Shown here: positions 8,475 to 17,448 of the stretch, piece after piece
How positions within the stretch are numbered: position 1 is the first letter of the stretch
Layout: the number at the start of each line of letters is the position of its first letter
DNA from: CAVYPR01 sp052145775
GTDB lineage: Bacteria; Actinomycetota; Acidimicrobiia; Acidimicrobiales; RAAP-2
NCBI GenBank assembly: GCA_052145775.1
Contig: JBKQNY010000202.1
Location: 1 to 30,612 of the forward strand
DNA length: 30,612 bases
Direction: 5' to 3'
Notes under the pieces: generated by a model
The model's database searches: none
What the model was told of the DNA's origin: nothing
The model's input: only the letters and a program-made list of their open reading frames with translations
Translations under genes and position numbers: made by a program

Positions 8475-8490
8475 CGAACGCCCTTGTTCG
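8475..8490. promoter_or_regulatory. Palindromic putative operator, site D (TetR promoter)
   Basis: Perfect 5-base arms CGAAC and GTTCG enclose GCCCTT. The GAACGCCCTT core also occurs in the element at 22341. A TATTGT hexamer, possible -10 for the TetR gene, abuts it at 8469-8474. The placement suits autoregulation by the TetR protein encoded 150 bases downstream. Confidence 0.45.
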
Positions 8491-8642
8491 GACGGTCGGC
8501 AGCGGGAGGGAACTCCCCCACCCGGCCGGCTCAGGGCCAGGTCAGCGACGGCGGTCCCGCCACCTGCGGTGGCCCCCGACGGCCCTCCCGGCGCCCAGAG
8601 CCCCGGCGACGGGCGTCGGCGCCGTGGGACAATCCGGACCCG

Positions 8643-9263
8643 ATGAGCGCGACCCGCCGGATCGGCGCCGAGAGCTCAGCCAGCCGGGGGTTGCTCCTCG
8701 ACGCTGCGCTCCGGCTCATGGTCGACGAGGGGTACGCCGCGGTCACCTCGCGGCGGGTGGCGGCGGAGGCGGGGCTCAAGCCGCAGCTCGTCCACTACTA
8801 CTTCCGGACGATGGATGACCTGTTCGTGGCCGTGGTGCGGCGTGGGGCGGCCCAGAACCTCGAGCGCCAGGCCCGCGCCCTGTCGTCCCCGCAGCCGCTG
8901 CGGGCCCTGTGGGAGCTCAACAGCGATCCGACGGGGACCACGCTCTTGACCGAGCTGGCCGCACTCGCCAACCACCGCAAGGCCGTCCGATCCGAGCTCG
9001 CCGCCTTCGCCGAGCAGTTCCGCCGCCAGCAGGAAGACGCCCTGCCCGGCATCCTGGAGCGCTGCGGCCTCGGTGCCGAGATCGTCCCCCCGCTGGCTGC
9101 CCCGGTGATCCTGACCGGCCTCACCCGGATCATCGGCGTGGAGAAGGACCTGGGCTTGACCACCGGCCACACCGAGCTCCGCGAGCTGGTCGAGAGGTGG
9201 CTCGACACCGTCGAGGGAGCGCCGCCCGCCGAACGGTCCCAGGACCCCGAACCCTCTGCGTGA
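8643..9263 (+). CDS. TetR-family transcriptional regulator
   Basis: A 206-residue one-component repressor or activator. The ATG at 8643 gives MSATRRIGAE followed by the TetR DNA-binding domain: LLDAALRLMVDEGYAAVTSRRVA, then the helix-turn-helix around residues 34-55 with AAEAGLKPQLVHYYF and the typical TMDDLF end. The rest is a helical ligand-binding and dimerisation domain with no recognisable ligand signature. A start further upstream at 8484 would run through the putative promoter and add a Pro/Arg-rich tail, so it is rejected. The gene is divergent from the Rieske oxygenase with two candidate operator sites between them, the standard layout for local control. It may also control the similar sites upstream of the amidohydrolases. 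Confidence 0.9.
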   Translation: MSATRRIGAESSASRGLLLDAALRLMVDEGYAAVTSRRVAAEAGLKPQLVHYYFRTMDDLFVAVVRRGAAQNLERQARALSSPQPLRALWELNSDPTGTTLLTELAALANHRKAVRSELAAFAEQFRRQQEDALPGILERCGLGAEIVPPLAAPVILTGLTRIIGVEKDLGLTTGHTELRELVERWLDTVEGAPPAERSQDPEPSA

Positions 9264-9454
9264 CGGTGGGGCCGCACGCCGCGCCCGCCCACTTCCACCC
9301 AGGTGCGGAGCTGGGCGGGACCGTCGAGGGAGGCGATCGTCTGCGGTGGTGGCACGCGGCCGGTCCGGCCAGCGATCGGCCCGGGGTCAGGAGTTGGGTC
9401 GCGGGCTCCGCTGGCGGCGCAGACCGCCTGCCGCGGATATGGCATCGTGGGCTC

Positions 9455-10180
<726 letters not shown>

Positions 10181-10234
10181 GCGCCGAGGGGGCACACCGC
10201 CGGGTTCCACCGAGGTCGATGCCGGCACCGCCCT

Positions 10235-11056
10235 TCACCCGTCGACGGTGGGCTCCTCGCCGTAGGGATTGTCGCCCAGGTACGCCGCTTTGACGGCCGG
10301 GTCGTGGCGGATCGCCGCCGCGTCCCCTTCGGCGATGACGGTGCCGAAGTCCAGCACGTAGATGTGCCCGCAGAGGCGGAGCACGGTCGCCACGTCGTGC
10401 TCGACCAACAGCAGCGAGATCCGCTCCTCGCGCACCACCCGGACGAGGGCGTCGGCCAGGTGGGCGCTCTCGCTGGCGTCCAGGCCCGAGAGCGGCTCGT
10501 CCAAGAGCAGCACCGAGGGGCCGGCGGCCAGGGCCCGGCCCACCTCCACGAGGCGGGTGGCGCCCAGGGGGAGGACGTCGACCACCCGGTCGGCCACCGC
10601 TGTCAGCGAGAGCAGCGGGAGCAGCGACCCGACTCTCTCCACCTCGGCGGCACTGGGCCGCCGGACGCTGCCCGCCGTGAACATGTCCGTCAGCAGGCGT
10701 CGACGCACCCGGGCGGCCCGGTAGGCGAGGATGAGGTGCTGGCGGACCGTCAGCCCCATGAACAGCTCGGGCTGCTGGAACGTCCTGGCCAGGCCGAGCC
10801 GGGCACGGGCCTGGGGCGAGGCACTCGTCACCTCTCGACCCCGGAGCAGCACCTGGCCGTCGTTGGGCTTGGTCAGGCCCGAGCACACCCCGAAGAGCGT
10901 GCTCTTGCCGGCCCCGTTGGGACCCACCAGGCCGGTGAGCGACGCCTCGGCCACTTGCAGGTCCACCCCGTCGAGCGCCATCAGGCCGCCGTAGCGGACC
11001 CGGACGCCGGAGACCTCCAGGGCCGGAGGGGCGACGGGGTCGGCGACGGCGGTCAA
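10235..11056 (-). CDS. livG: Liv-type ABC transporter ATPase, LivG-like (system 2)
   Basis: A 273-residue ATPase. The only well-placed start is TTG at 11056, overlapping the TGA of the permease gene as TTGA; longer readings to 11521 lie inside the permease gene. Motifs are Walker A GPNGAGKST, ARTFQQPELFMGLTV in the Q-loop region, a degenerate signature VLPLGATRLVEVGRAL, Walker B VLLLDEPLSGLD and H-loop LLVEHD. The C-terminus VKAAYLGDNPYGEEP is typical of LivG. It is translationally coupled to the fused permease and is the last gene of a three-gene minus-strand operon (binding protein, permease, LivG). Its LivF partner is encoded convergently. Confidence 0.92.
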   Translation of the reverse strand: MTAVADPVAPPALEVSGVRVRYGGLMALDGVDLQVAEASLTGLVGPNGAGKSTLFGVCSGLTKPNDGQVLLRGREVTSASPQARARLGLARTFQQPELFMGLTVRQHLILAYRAARVRRRLLTDMFTAGSVRRPSAAEVERVGSLLPLLSLTAVADRVVDVLPLGATRLVEVGRALAAGPSVLLLDEPLSGLDASESAHLADALVRVVREERISLLLVEHDVATVLRLCGHIYVLDFGTVIAEGDAAAIRHDPAVKAAYLGDNPYGEEPTVDG

Positions 11057-13044
11057 CGCGCCGCCTCGGAGCTGAGCACGTCCGCCGCCGACAGCTCCAT
11101 GCCGCTCGCCGAGCCGCGGCGCCGGCGCACCCGCGCCTTGGCGGCCAGGGTCCGCAGGTAGCGCGCGTAGTCGGCCAGCACGCCGTCCGGAGAGCGGGCG
11201 ATCCCGATCGCCCCCAGGCCGAAGAGGATCGGTGGGATCTGCTGGAACCAGGTTGGAAGGTAGTTCTCGGCGACCCCGGGCAACAGGGTCGTCATGAGGC
11301 CGGCCACGAGGGCGGCGATGTTCGACCTGATGCCGCACAGCACCACCACGGCCAGCCAGGCCACGCCGAGAAGGGTCGCGTAGTTGTCCGGCAGGGCCAC
11401 GCCGAACGAGATGGCGAGCAGGGCGCCGCCGATACCGGCGATGAAGGCGGCGAGTCCGGCCGTCACGACCTTCATGTGCAGGACGCTCAGCCCGATGGTC
11501 TTGGATCCCGACTCGCTCCATCGCACCGCGGAGAGCGCCAGGCCCGTGCTCGAGCGTCTCAGGTTGACGATGAACACGGCGATGACGGCGAAGATCGCCA
11601 GGGCCAGGTACGTGAACGCCCTGGGGGTGGTGGCGAAGCCGGGCATCGGCACCGTGACCCCGAGGCCCTGGTTCAAGAACCTGGCCTGGCTGAAGACCAG
11701 GTTCTCCATCAGCAGGCCGAAGGTGAGGGTGACGAGCGCCACGTACAGGTCACCGAGCCGGATGGTGAGGGCCCCGAGGATCACGCCGAACGGCACGGCC
11801 ACGAGGCCGCCGACGACGACGGCGGCCATGACGGGCCAGCCGTGCAGCTCGGCCAGCTGACCCGTCATCAGTCCGCCGACCGCGGCGAAGGTGGGCACGC
11901 AGAGCCACACCATGCCGCCCTCGCCGGTCACCAGCGTGTACGACAGGAAGAGCACGCCGTAGGCGACCCCGGTGGCCAGCAGCCCCACCCACAGGCCGCT
12001 GAGCAAGAACGGCAACGCGCAGATGATGGCGAAACCCACGATCGACGGCAGCCACCCGACCGGGCGTGAGCTCAGCCGCACGGCACCGGTCTCGTCCTTG
12101 GCGGCGTATTCGCCCCCATGGACGGCGATCGCCCGGTCGAGCGCGCCGCCGGTGCCCTCGCTCTCGCTGATCCTCCCGCGGCGCACGAGGTAGTAGATGA
12201 GGAAGATCGCCGTCACGACAAATGGGATGCTCGGGATGACGGCCTGGGTGAAGGGGCTGTCCGGGGGCAGGTACTCGGGGATGACCGAGGCGGCGATCCC
12301 CATGATCAATCCGACCACCACGGCCACGGTGAGGTTGTAGAGCTTGGCCGCGATGACGGCGGCGAAGGCGGCCGCCATGAGGAGGGTGAAGTCGGTGGCG
12401 TCGAGGCCGATGACCGGCGCGGACAGGACCCCGGTCAGACCGGCCAGGAAGATGCTCACGGCCCACACGCCGACCGACACCGCGGTCGGATTGGTGCCCG
12501 ACAGCGACGTCATGGCCGGCGAGTCCACCATGGCCCGCACGCGGAGCCCGACGTCGGTGTAGCGGAGCACCACCGCGCCGACCACCACCACCAGCACCAC
12601 GCAGATGTAGACGATGATCTGGTCCATCGTGATGGGCACGCCAGCGACGTGGAAGATCTTCACCGGCTCGGGGGCGAGGCCCGGAGCCTTCAGGATGGCT
12701 GTGTTCCCGAAGATCAACGTCGCCAGCGGGGGCAGCATCACCGACAGTCCGAGCGTGGCCACCACCTTGATGAGCGTCGTGGAGAGGGTCAGGAACCGGA
12801 AGAGGGCGAAGTAGAGGACGACGCCCAGGGCCGGCCCGGCCACGCACACCGCCACCAGCGCCGCCGGCGCGATGGCCCAGTTCTGCTGGGTGTGCAGGAA
12901 GTAGTAGAAGCGGGCGATGAAGTAGGCGGTCGACCCGAAGGCGAAGTTGAGGATGCCGGACGACCGGTAGGTGACCACCAGCCCCGACGCGGCGATGGCG
13001 TAGATCCCTCCGAGCACCAGGCCGGCGATCACATACTGGAGCAT
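11053..13044 (-). CDS. Fused LivH-LivM ABC permease (system 2)
   Basis: A 663-residue membrane protein built like the permease of system 1. The LivH part (1 to about 295) starts with YVIAGLVLGGIYAIAASGLV and includes SGILNFAFGSTAYF. A charged linker of about 45 residues (EGTGGALDRAIAVHGGEYA) leads to the LivM part from about 330 to 625, with LVTGEGGMVWLCVPTFAAVGG and RRSSTGLALSAVRWSESGSK as the ATPase-coupling loop. The C-terminus is an Arg-rich cytoplasmic tail. The ATG at 13044 begins the conserved N-terminus. Sequence similarity to the system 1 permease is clear in layout but the residues differ a lot, so this is an old paralogue rather than a recent duplication. Confidence 0.92.
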   Translation of the reverse strand: MLQYVIAGLVLGGIYAIAASGLVVTYRSSGILNFAFGSTAYFIARFYYFLHTQQNWAIAPAALVAVCVAGPALGVVLYFALFRFLTLSTTLIKVVATLGLSVMLPPLATLIFGNTAILKAPGLAPEPVKIFHVAGVPITMDQIIVYICVVLVVVVGAVVLRYTDVGLRVRAMVDSPAMTSLSGTNPTAVSVGVWAVSIFLAGLTGVLSAPVIGLDATDFTLLMAAAFAAVIAAKLYNLTVAVVVGLIMGIAASVIPEYLPPDSPFTQAVIPSIPFVVTAIFLIYYLVRRGRISESEGTGGALDRAIAVHGGEYAAKDETGAVRLSSRPVGWLPSIVGFAIICALPFLLSGLWVGLLATGVAYGVLFLSYTLVTGEGGMVWLCVPTFAAVGGLMTGQLAELHGWPVMAAVVVGGLVAVPFGVILGALTIRLGDLYVALVTLTFGLLMENLVFSQARFLNQGLGVTVPMPGFATTPRAFTYLALAIFAVIAVFIVNLRRSSTGLALSAVRWSESGSKTIGLSVLHMKVVTAGLAAFIAGIGGALLAISFGVALPDNYATLLGVAWLAVVVLCGIRSNIAALVAGLMTTLLPGVAENYLPTWFQQIPPILFGLGAIGIARSPDGVLADYARYLRTLAAKARVRRRRGSASGMELSAADVLSSEAAR

Positions 13045-13182
13045 GCGTGCCTTCCTCCCCGCGGGGAGTCTCGCATGGCCGCGGCCGCTGTGCCCGACGC
13101 CGGCGGCACCCGGTGGACCGTTCCATCCCTCCGTGGCGGTGGGGCGGGATCCTCCGAGGCTCTCGGCATCACGGGGGCGGCG

Positions 13183-14424
13183 TTAGCCCGAGGTGGTCCC
13201 GGTACCGGGGATCGCTGTGCCGCAGATCGCCTTCGTGCTCACCGGTGTGAAGCCGGACTGGACCGCCTTGACCAGGTACAGGCAGCTGGGCCCGTAGGTC
13301 TTCATGATCGTGGCGTAGTTGATCGGGCGGGCCAGCAGGTTGTTCCCGGTGAAGTTGGTGACCTTGCGCAGCTTGGAGATGATGCCCTGGGAGGTCGGGT
13401 TCGGTCCGTCGAGCTGGAGGCCCTTGATCATGAGTGTGGCGCCGACCCACGACTCGTAGACGGCCCAGTCGGGGAATGTCTTGGTCGGCACGTGCTCGTA
13501 CTTCTTCAGCGCGGACTGCATGGCGATGTTCGTCTTTGTCTTCAGCTGGGAGGGCTTCCACACCTGGAAGAAGTAGGAGCCCAGGAGGGTGGGCCACGAT
13601 CCCGAGCCGATCACTGTCGGCTCGAGGCCGGTGGCGAGCATGCCCTTCGCCTTCGAACCGGCGTTGCGCAGGTCCTGCATCAGGGCGAAGTTCGAGTTGT
13701 CGTCCATGCTCGGCGCCACGAAGTTCGAGCCCGCGTTCTTGATGGCCAGGGCCTCGGAGGTGAAGTCCGTGGCCCCGTATGTCACGCTGGTGTTGACGTA
13801 CGGCGCCTTGATGTGGACGTACTCGGCGGAGGCCGCGAAGTTTTTCGCCGCCTGCGATGAGAGCGGCGAGATGCTGTAACCGATCGACGACACGTTCTTC
13901 GCCCCCACCGCCAGCATCACCTTGCTGAGCGCGGCGGTCGCCGGTGAGTTCGGCTGCACCGCCGGGGTGTCCGCGGGGAACATGTTTGTGTTCTGCGGCT
14001 GTCCCCACTCAGGGCCGTCGGAGCTGGCGCCGGTCACCGGGATGTGGTTCTGCTGGAGCCAGCGGTAGGCCTCGAACATGAAGGGGGTCACCGAGACCAC
14101 GCCGATGGCGCCTTTGGTCTGCACGGCACCTTGGACGATGGAGCTCTCCTCGGTGTAGTTGCCGGCGTCGTTGACGACGACCCCGTTGATCTTGTGCCCG
14201 TTGACGCCACCCTGCGCGTTCTGCAGGGCGATGCGGGCCAGGAACCCCTGGGGCGCCCTGGCGTACTGGGGCCCGGCCGGCCCGGTGGTGGACGAGATCA
14301 AGGCGATGGTGATCGGTGCCTTTGTGGAGGCGCCCGCCATGTCCACCGTCACGGTCGTGAACCCCGCCAGCACGACGGCGGCGACCGTGGTCGCCGCGCA
14401 CATGCCCCGCATCGGCTTCCTCAT
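13183..14424 (-). CDS. Liv-type ABC transporter substrate-binding protein 2
   Basis: A 413-residue extracytoplasmic receptor of the PBP1/LivK type. The ATG at 14424 has a perfect AAGGAGGT Shine-Dalgarno at 14429-14436 and opens a signal peptide: MRKPMRG, hydrophobic AATTVAAVVLAGFTTVTV, cleavage near AGA-ST. A start at 14532 is rejected because it would hide the signal. The mature domain begins ITIALISSTTGPAGP and contains the pattern NAQGGVNGHKINGVVVND. It lacks a lipobox cysteine. It heads the operon with the fused permease (138 bases downstream) and LivG. Binding protein 1 and 2 differ widely, so the two systems probably take up different ligands. Confidence 0.9.
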   Translation of the reverse strand: MRKPMRGMCAATTVAAVVLAGFTTVTVDMAGASTKAPITIALISSTTGPAGPQYARAPQGFLARIALQNAQGGVNGHKINGVVVNDAGNYTEESSIVQGAVQTKGAIGVVSVTPFMFEAYRWLQQNHIPVTGASSDGPEWGQPQNTNMFPADTPAVQPNSPATAALSKVMLAVGAKNVSSIGYSISPLSSQAAKNFAASAEYVHIKAPYVNTSVTYGATDFTSEALAIKNAGSNFVAPSMDDNSNFALMQDLRNAGSKAKGMLATGLEPTVIGSGSWPTLLGSYFFQVWKPSQLKTKTNIAMQSALKKYEHVPTKTFPDWAVYESWVGATLMIKGLQLDGPNPTSQGIISKLRKVTNFTGNNLLARPINYATIMKTYGPSCLYLVKAVQSGFTPVSTKAICGTAIPGTGTTSG

Positions 14425-14482
14425 CCTGACCTCCTTCACAGACGCCTCGGCGTCAAACCGGATCCCCGGCGCCGGACTATAA

Positions 14483-14494
14483 CGGAAGTTTCCG
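14483..14494. promoter_or_regulatory. Palindrome in the binding-protein 2 promoter, site E
   Basis: Perfect arms CGGAA and TTCCG enclose GT. On the minus strand it reads CGGAAAC followed by TTCCG, sharing CGGAAAC with sites A and B, and lies just upstream of a TATAGT hexamer. A repressor bound here would sit in the -35/-10 spacer. The link to the other sites is weaker than that between A and B. Confidence 0.35.
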
Positions 14495-14658
14495 CAAATG
14501 TAGGTCGCGTTGTCAGAAATGGATACGGGCATTCCGACCGGCCGATCGGGGGGGCGTCGCCGGCTCCTCGGGTCTCTGGCCTGGGAGGAATGGTGCGACG
14601 CTCCCCGGCGCCGCTGGTGCCGCCCGAGCGCGGGGATTCTGGGGCAACCCTTGGCGGC

Positions 14659-14688
14659 GTGACTCGGGGAGACCCGCGGTTATACGAT
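14659..14688 (+). promoter_or_regulatory. Candidate promoter of the amidohydrolase gene
   Basis: GTGACT (14659-14664) and TACGAT (14683-14688) are spaced by 18 bases and match the general -35/-10 pattern moderately. Transcription would start near 14695, just ahead of site B. The second amidohydrolase has the same TACGAT at the same distance from its element. Confidence 0.45.
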
Positions 14689-14701
14689 GATTCTTGATAT
14701 C

Positions 14702-14718
14702 CGGAAACGACCTTCTCG
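14702..14718 (+). promoter_or_regulatory. Shared 17-base putative operator, site B
   Basis: CGGAAACGACCTTCTCG, identical to site A upstream of the Rieske gene. It ends where the GGAGGG ribosome-binding site begins, 9 bases before the ATG at 14728, so it lies in the early transcribed region and may act as an operator or as a leader-RNA element. Confidence 0.55.
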
Positions 14719-14727
14719 GAGGGATCC

Positions 14728-16026
14728 ATGGCCGCCGTCGATGAAATGATCCTCGTCAGCGTCGACGACCACCTCATCGAGCCGCCGGACCTGTTCGTCA
14801 ACCACCTGGCCGCCAGATACCAGGACCGCGCCCCGAAGCTCGTCCGCAACGAGGAGGGCTCCGACGTCTGGGTCTTCGGCAAGGTGGTCGTGGAGACCGC
14901 GGCCCTCAACGCCGTCGCGGGGCGGCCCAGGGAGGAGTACGGGCTGGAGCCCCAGAGCCTCGACGAGGTCCGCCCCGGCTGCTACGACGTCCACGAGCGG
15001 GTGAAGGACATGGACGCCGGCGGCGTGCTCGCCTCACTCAACTTCCCCTCGTTCCCCACCTTCACCGCCCGGGTGTTCCAGAGCGAGGACCTGGACCTCT
15101 CCAATGCGCTGGTCCGCGCCTACAACGACTGGCACATCGACGACTGGTGCGCTTCGTACCCCGGGCGGTTCATCCCGATGGCCGTCCCCATGATCTGGGA
15201 CCCCGAGCTCACCGCCGCCGAAATCCGGCGCACGGCCGAGAAGGGGTGCCACTCCCTCAGCTTCACCGAGAACCCCGCGGCGCTCGGCTCCCCCAGCTTC
15301 CACGACCCCTACTGGGACCCGGTGTGGCGGGCCTGCAGCGACACCGGGACGGTCCTGTCCATCCACCTCGGCTCCTCGGGAAGGCTCTCGATCCCGGCGG
15401 TGGACTCCCCGCCGGACGTGATGATCACGCTCCAGCCGATGAACATCCAGTCCGCGGCGGCCGACCTCCTGTGGTCGCGGGTGCTCAAGGTCTTCCCCGA
15501 CCTGCGGGTCGCCCTCTCCGAGGGCGGGACCGGCTGGATCCCCTACTTCCTCGAGCGCGTGGACCGCACCTACGAGATGCACCACGCCTGGACCCTGCAG
15601 GACTTCGGCGGGCGGCTGCCCAGCGAGGTGTTCCGCCAGCACTTCCTCACCTGCTTCATCAGCGACCCGGTGGGCGTGGCCATGCGGGACCGCATCGGCA
15701 TCGACAACATCGCCTGGGAGGCCGACTACCCGCACAGCGACTCGATGTGGCCGGGAGCACCCGAGGAGCTCGGTGCGGTCTTCGCCCAGAACGGGGTCAC
15801 CGACGACGAGGTGGCCAAGATCACCCACGAGAACGCCATGCGCTGGTACTCCTTCGATCCCTTCGTTCACGTGCCGAAGGAGGAGGCGACGGTGGCTGCG
15901 CTGCGCCGCCGGTCCGCCGGCCACGACGTGTCGACCATGGCGAGGAGCACCCGGGTCCGCACCCCCGACGAGAAGCTCGAGGGCTTCCGGCGGCGGGCCC
16001 GTCAGGCCGTGGCATCGGGTCGCTGA
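14728..16026 (+). CDS. Amidohydrolase family 2 (ACMSD-like) metal-dependent hydrolase
   Basis: A 432-residue TIM-barrel protein of the Amidohydro_2 family, whose members decarboxylate or hydrolyse ring-derived acids. Visible metal-site elements are the N-terminal VSVDDHLIEPPDLF (Asp-x-His type), SIHLGSSG with a central His, and WEADYPHSDSMWPGAPE with the late Asp. EGGTGWIPYFLERVD and the ending ENAMRWYSFDPF are typical of actinobacterial members found beside oxygenases. The ATG at 14728 has GGAGGG 4 bases upstream. It starts the plus-strand catabolic operon that continues with the flavin monooxygenase 75 bases later. Its regulation is probably shared with the Rieske oxygenase through site B. 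The exact reaction (decarboxylation or C-C hydrolysis) is open. Confidence 0.88.
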   Translation: MAAVDEMILVSVDDHLIEPPDLFVNHLAARYQDRAPKLVRNEEGSDVWVFGKVVVETAALNAVAGRPREEYGLEPQSLDEVRPGCYDVHERVKDMDAGGVLASLNFPSFPTFTARVFQSEDLDLSNALVRAYNDWHIDDWCASYPGRFIPMAVPMIWDPELTAAEIRRTAEKGCHSLSFTENPAALGSPSFHDPYWDPVWRACSDTGTVLSIHLGSSGRLSIPAVDSPPDVMITLQPMNIQSAAADLLWSRVLKVFPDLRVALSEGGTGWIPYFLERVDRTYEMHHAWTLQDFGGRLPSEVFRQHFLTCFISDPVGVAMRDRIGIDNIAWEADYPHSDSMWPGAPEELGAVFAQNGVTDDEVAKITHENAMRWYSFDPFVHVPKEEATVAALRRRSAGHDVSTMARSTRVRTPDEKLEGFRRRARQAVASGR

Positions 16027-16101
16027 GCCGGTGGCCGACTACGGCCGGCGCCGGGCCGCCGGGTTGTCCTGCTCTCTGCCCGGCATGACGAGGGAGCGGT
16101 G

Positions 16102-17448
16102 ATGGCGAAGCGGTCGATGTCGCTGGTGGGGTTCATGCAGGCCGGGAGCACGACGGTCTACGCCGGGTCGTGGCGCCACCCGGCGACCGAGCACGGGTTC
16201 CTCGACGCCGGCTACTACGCCAAGCTCGGCCGGATCCTCGAGCAGGGCTGCTTCGACATGCTGTTCTTCGACGACCGGCTGGCCATGCCCGGCATCTACG
16301 GCGGCTCGGTGGCCGAGGCCGTGCGGGTCGGGGCGCGACCGGTGAAGCTCGACCTCAGCGTGGTACTCGGTGTCATCGCCGGCGTCACCGACCGGATCGG
16401 GCTCGGCGCGACCTACTCGACCACCTACTACTCCCCGTTCCACGTGGCCCGCACCTTCGCCACCCTCGACCACCTCACCGGGGGCCGGGCGGCGTGGAAC
16501 GTCGTCACCTCGGTCAACGACAGCGAGGCCCAGAATTTCGGGGTCAAGGAACACCTGGCCCACGACGAGCGCTACGACCGCGCCGACGAGTTCCTCGAGG
16601 CCACCACGGGGCTGTGGGACTCGTGGGAGGACGACGCCCTCGTCCTCGACCGGGTCGGCGGGGTCTTCGCCGACCCGGGCAAGGTCCATGAGCTGGACTA
16701 CCAGGGCAAGTGGTACAGCGTCCGCGGTCCGTTGACCGTCCCCCGGTCGCCCCAGGGCCGCCCGGTGCTCTTGCAGGCCGGGTCGTCGGGACGGGGCCGC
16801 GACTTCGCCGCCCGCTGGGCCGAGCTGATCTTCACCGGGGATCCCGACATCGACATCGCCCGCTCCCACTACAAGGACCAAAAGGAGCGCATGGCTGCCG
16901 GGGGGCGGGATCCCGAGGCGATCAAGATGCTGCCGATGGCCTACACGGTGGTGGGCGAGTCCCGCGCCCACGCCGAAGAGCGCGAGCAGGTCTTCCTCAA
17001 CGACCTCGTGGACCCGCTGGCGTCGCTGACGCTGCTGTCCGAGCTCATGAACTACGACTTTTCGACTATGAGCCTCGACGACGAGATCACCGACGAGCTC
17101 GTCGAGTCGGTCTCGGGGATCCGCGGCCTGGTGCAGAACCTGCGGGCGCACATCGGAGAGACCGTCACCCTCGCGGACCTGGCCGGGCACCGGGCCACCC
17201 TCCTGCAGGGGCCGCGCTTCGTGGGCACGGGGACCGACGTGGCGGACCAGATGGAGGAGTGGGTGGAGAGCGAGGCGTGCGACGGCTTCGTCGTCGCGGC
17301 CACCCACACCCCCGGGGCCTACGAGGACGTCGTCCGCATGGTCGTGCCCGAGCTCCAGCGACGCGGCGTGTTCCGCACCCGCTACCCCGGCCGGACGTTG
17401 CGCGACACGCTCGGGCTCCCCCGACCGGCGGCGCTCGCCGGTGGCTGA
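16102..17448 (+). CDS. LLM-class flavin-dependent monooxygenase
   Basis: A 448-residue luciferase-like monooxygenase of the NtaA/SnaA/DszA subgroup, which uses reduced FMN made by a separate flavin reductase. The signature segments are DMLFFDDRLAMPGIYGGS, the FMN-binding YSTTYYSPFHVARTFATLDH, TGGRAAWNVVTS, NFG and HDERYDRADEFLE, and later RPVLLQAGSSGRGRDFAARWAE. The C-terminal part ends with VPELQRRGVFRTRYPGRTLRD. The ATG at 16102 follows AGGGAG by 5 bases; a GTG directly before it is the alternative start. It overlaps the next gene by 8 bases. Members oxidise aminopolycarboxylates, sulfur heterocycles or terpenoid-like ketones, so it could supply a second oxygenation in the pathway, but no substrate is implied by sequence. 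Confidence 0.92.
   Translation: MAKRSMSLVGFMQAGSTTVYAGSWRHPATEHGFLDAGYYAKLGRILEQGCFDMLFFDDRLAMPGIYGGSVAEAVRVGARPVKLDLSVVLGVIAGVTDRIGLGATYSTTYYSPFHVARTFATLDHLTGGRAAWNVVTSVNDSEAQNFGVKEHLAHDERYDRADEFLEATTGLWDSWEDDALVLDRVGGVFADPGKVHELDYQGKWYSVRGPLTVPRSPQGRPVLLQAGSSGRGRDFAARWAELIFTGDPDIDIARSHYKDQKERMAAGGRDPEAIKMLPMAYTVVGESRAHAEEREQVFLNDLVDPLASLTLLSELMNYDFSTMSLDDEITDELVESVSGIRGLVQNLRAHIGETVTLADLAGHRATLLQGPRFVGTGTDVADQMEEWVESEACDGFVVAATHTPGAYEDVVRMVVPELQRRGVFRTRYPGRTLRDTLGLPRPAALAGG

Larger units (their letters stand above)
14425..14727. promoter_or_regulatory. Divergent promoter region, binding protein 2 / amidohydrolase
   Basis: This 303-base gap between divergent genes holds no convincing gene. 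Toward the binding protein (minus strand) a TATAGT -10 candidate lies at 14476-14481 with the palindrome 14483-14494 just upstream. Toward the amidohydrolase a GTGACT and TACGAT pair (14659-14664 and 14683-14688, 18-base spacer) precedes the shared 17-base element. Confidence 0.5.
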
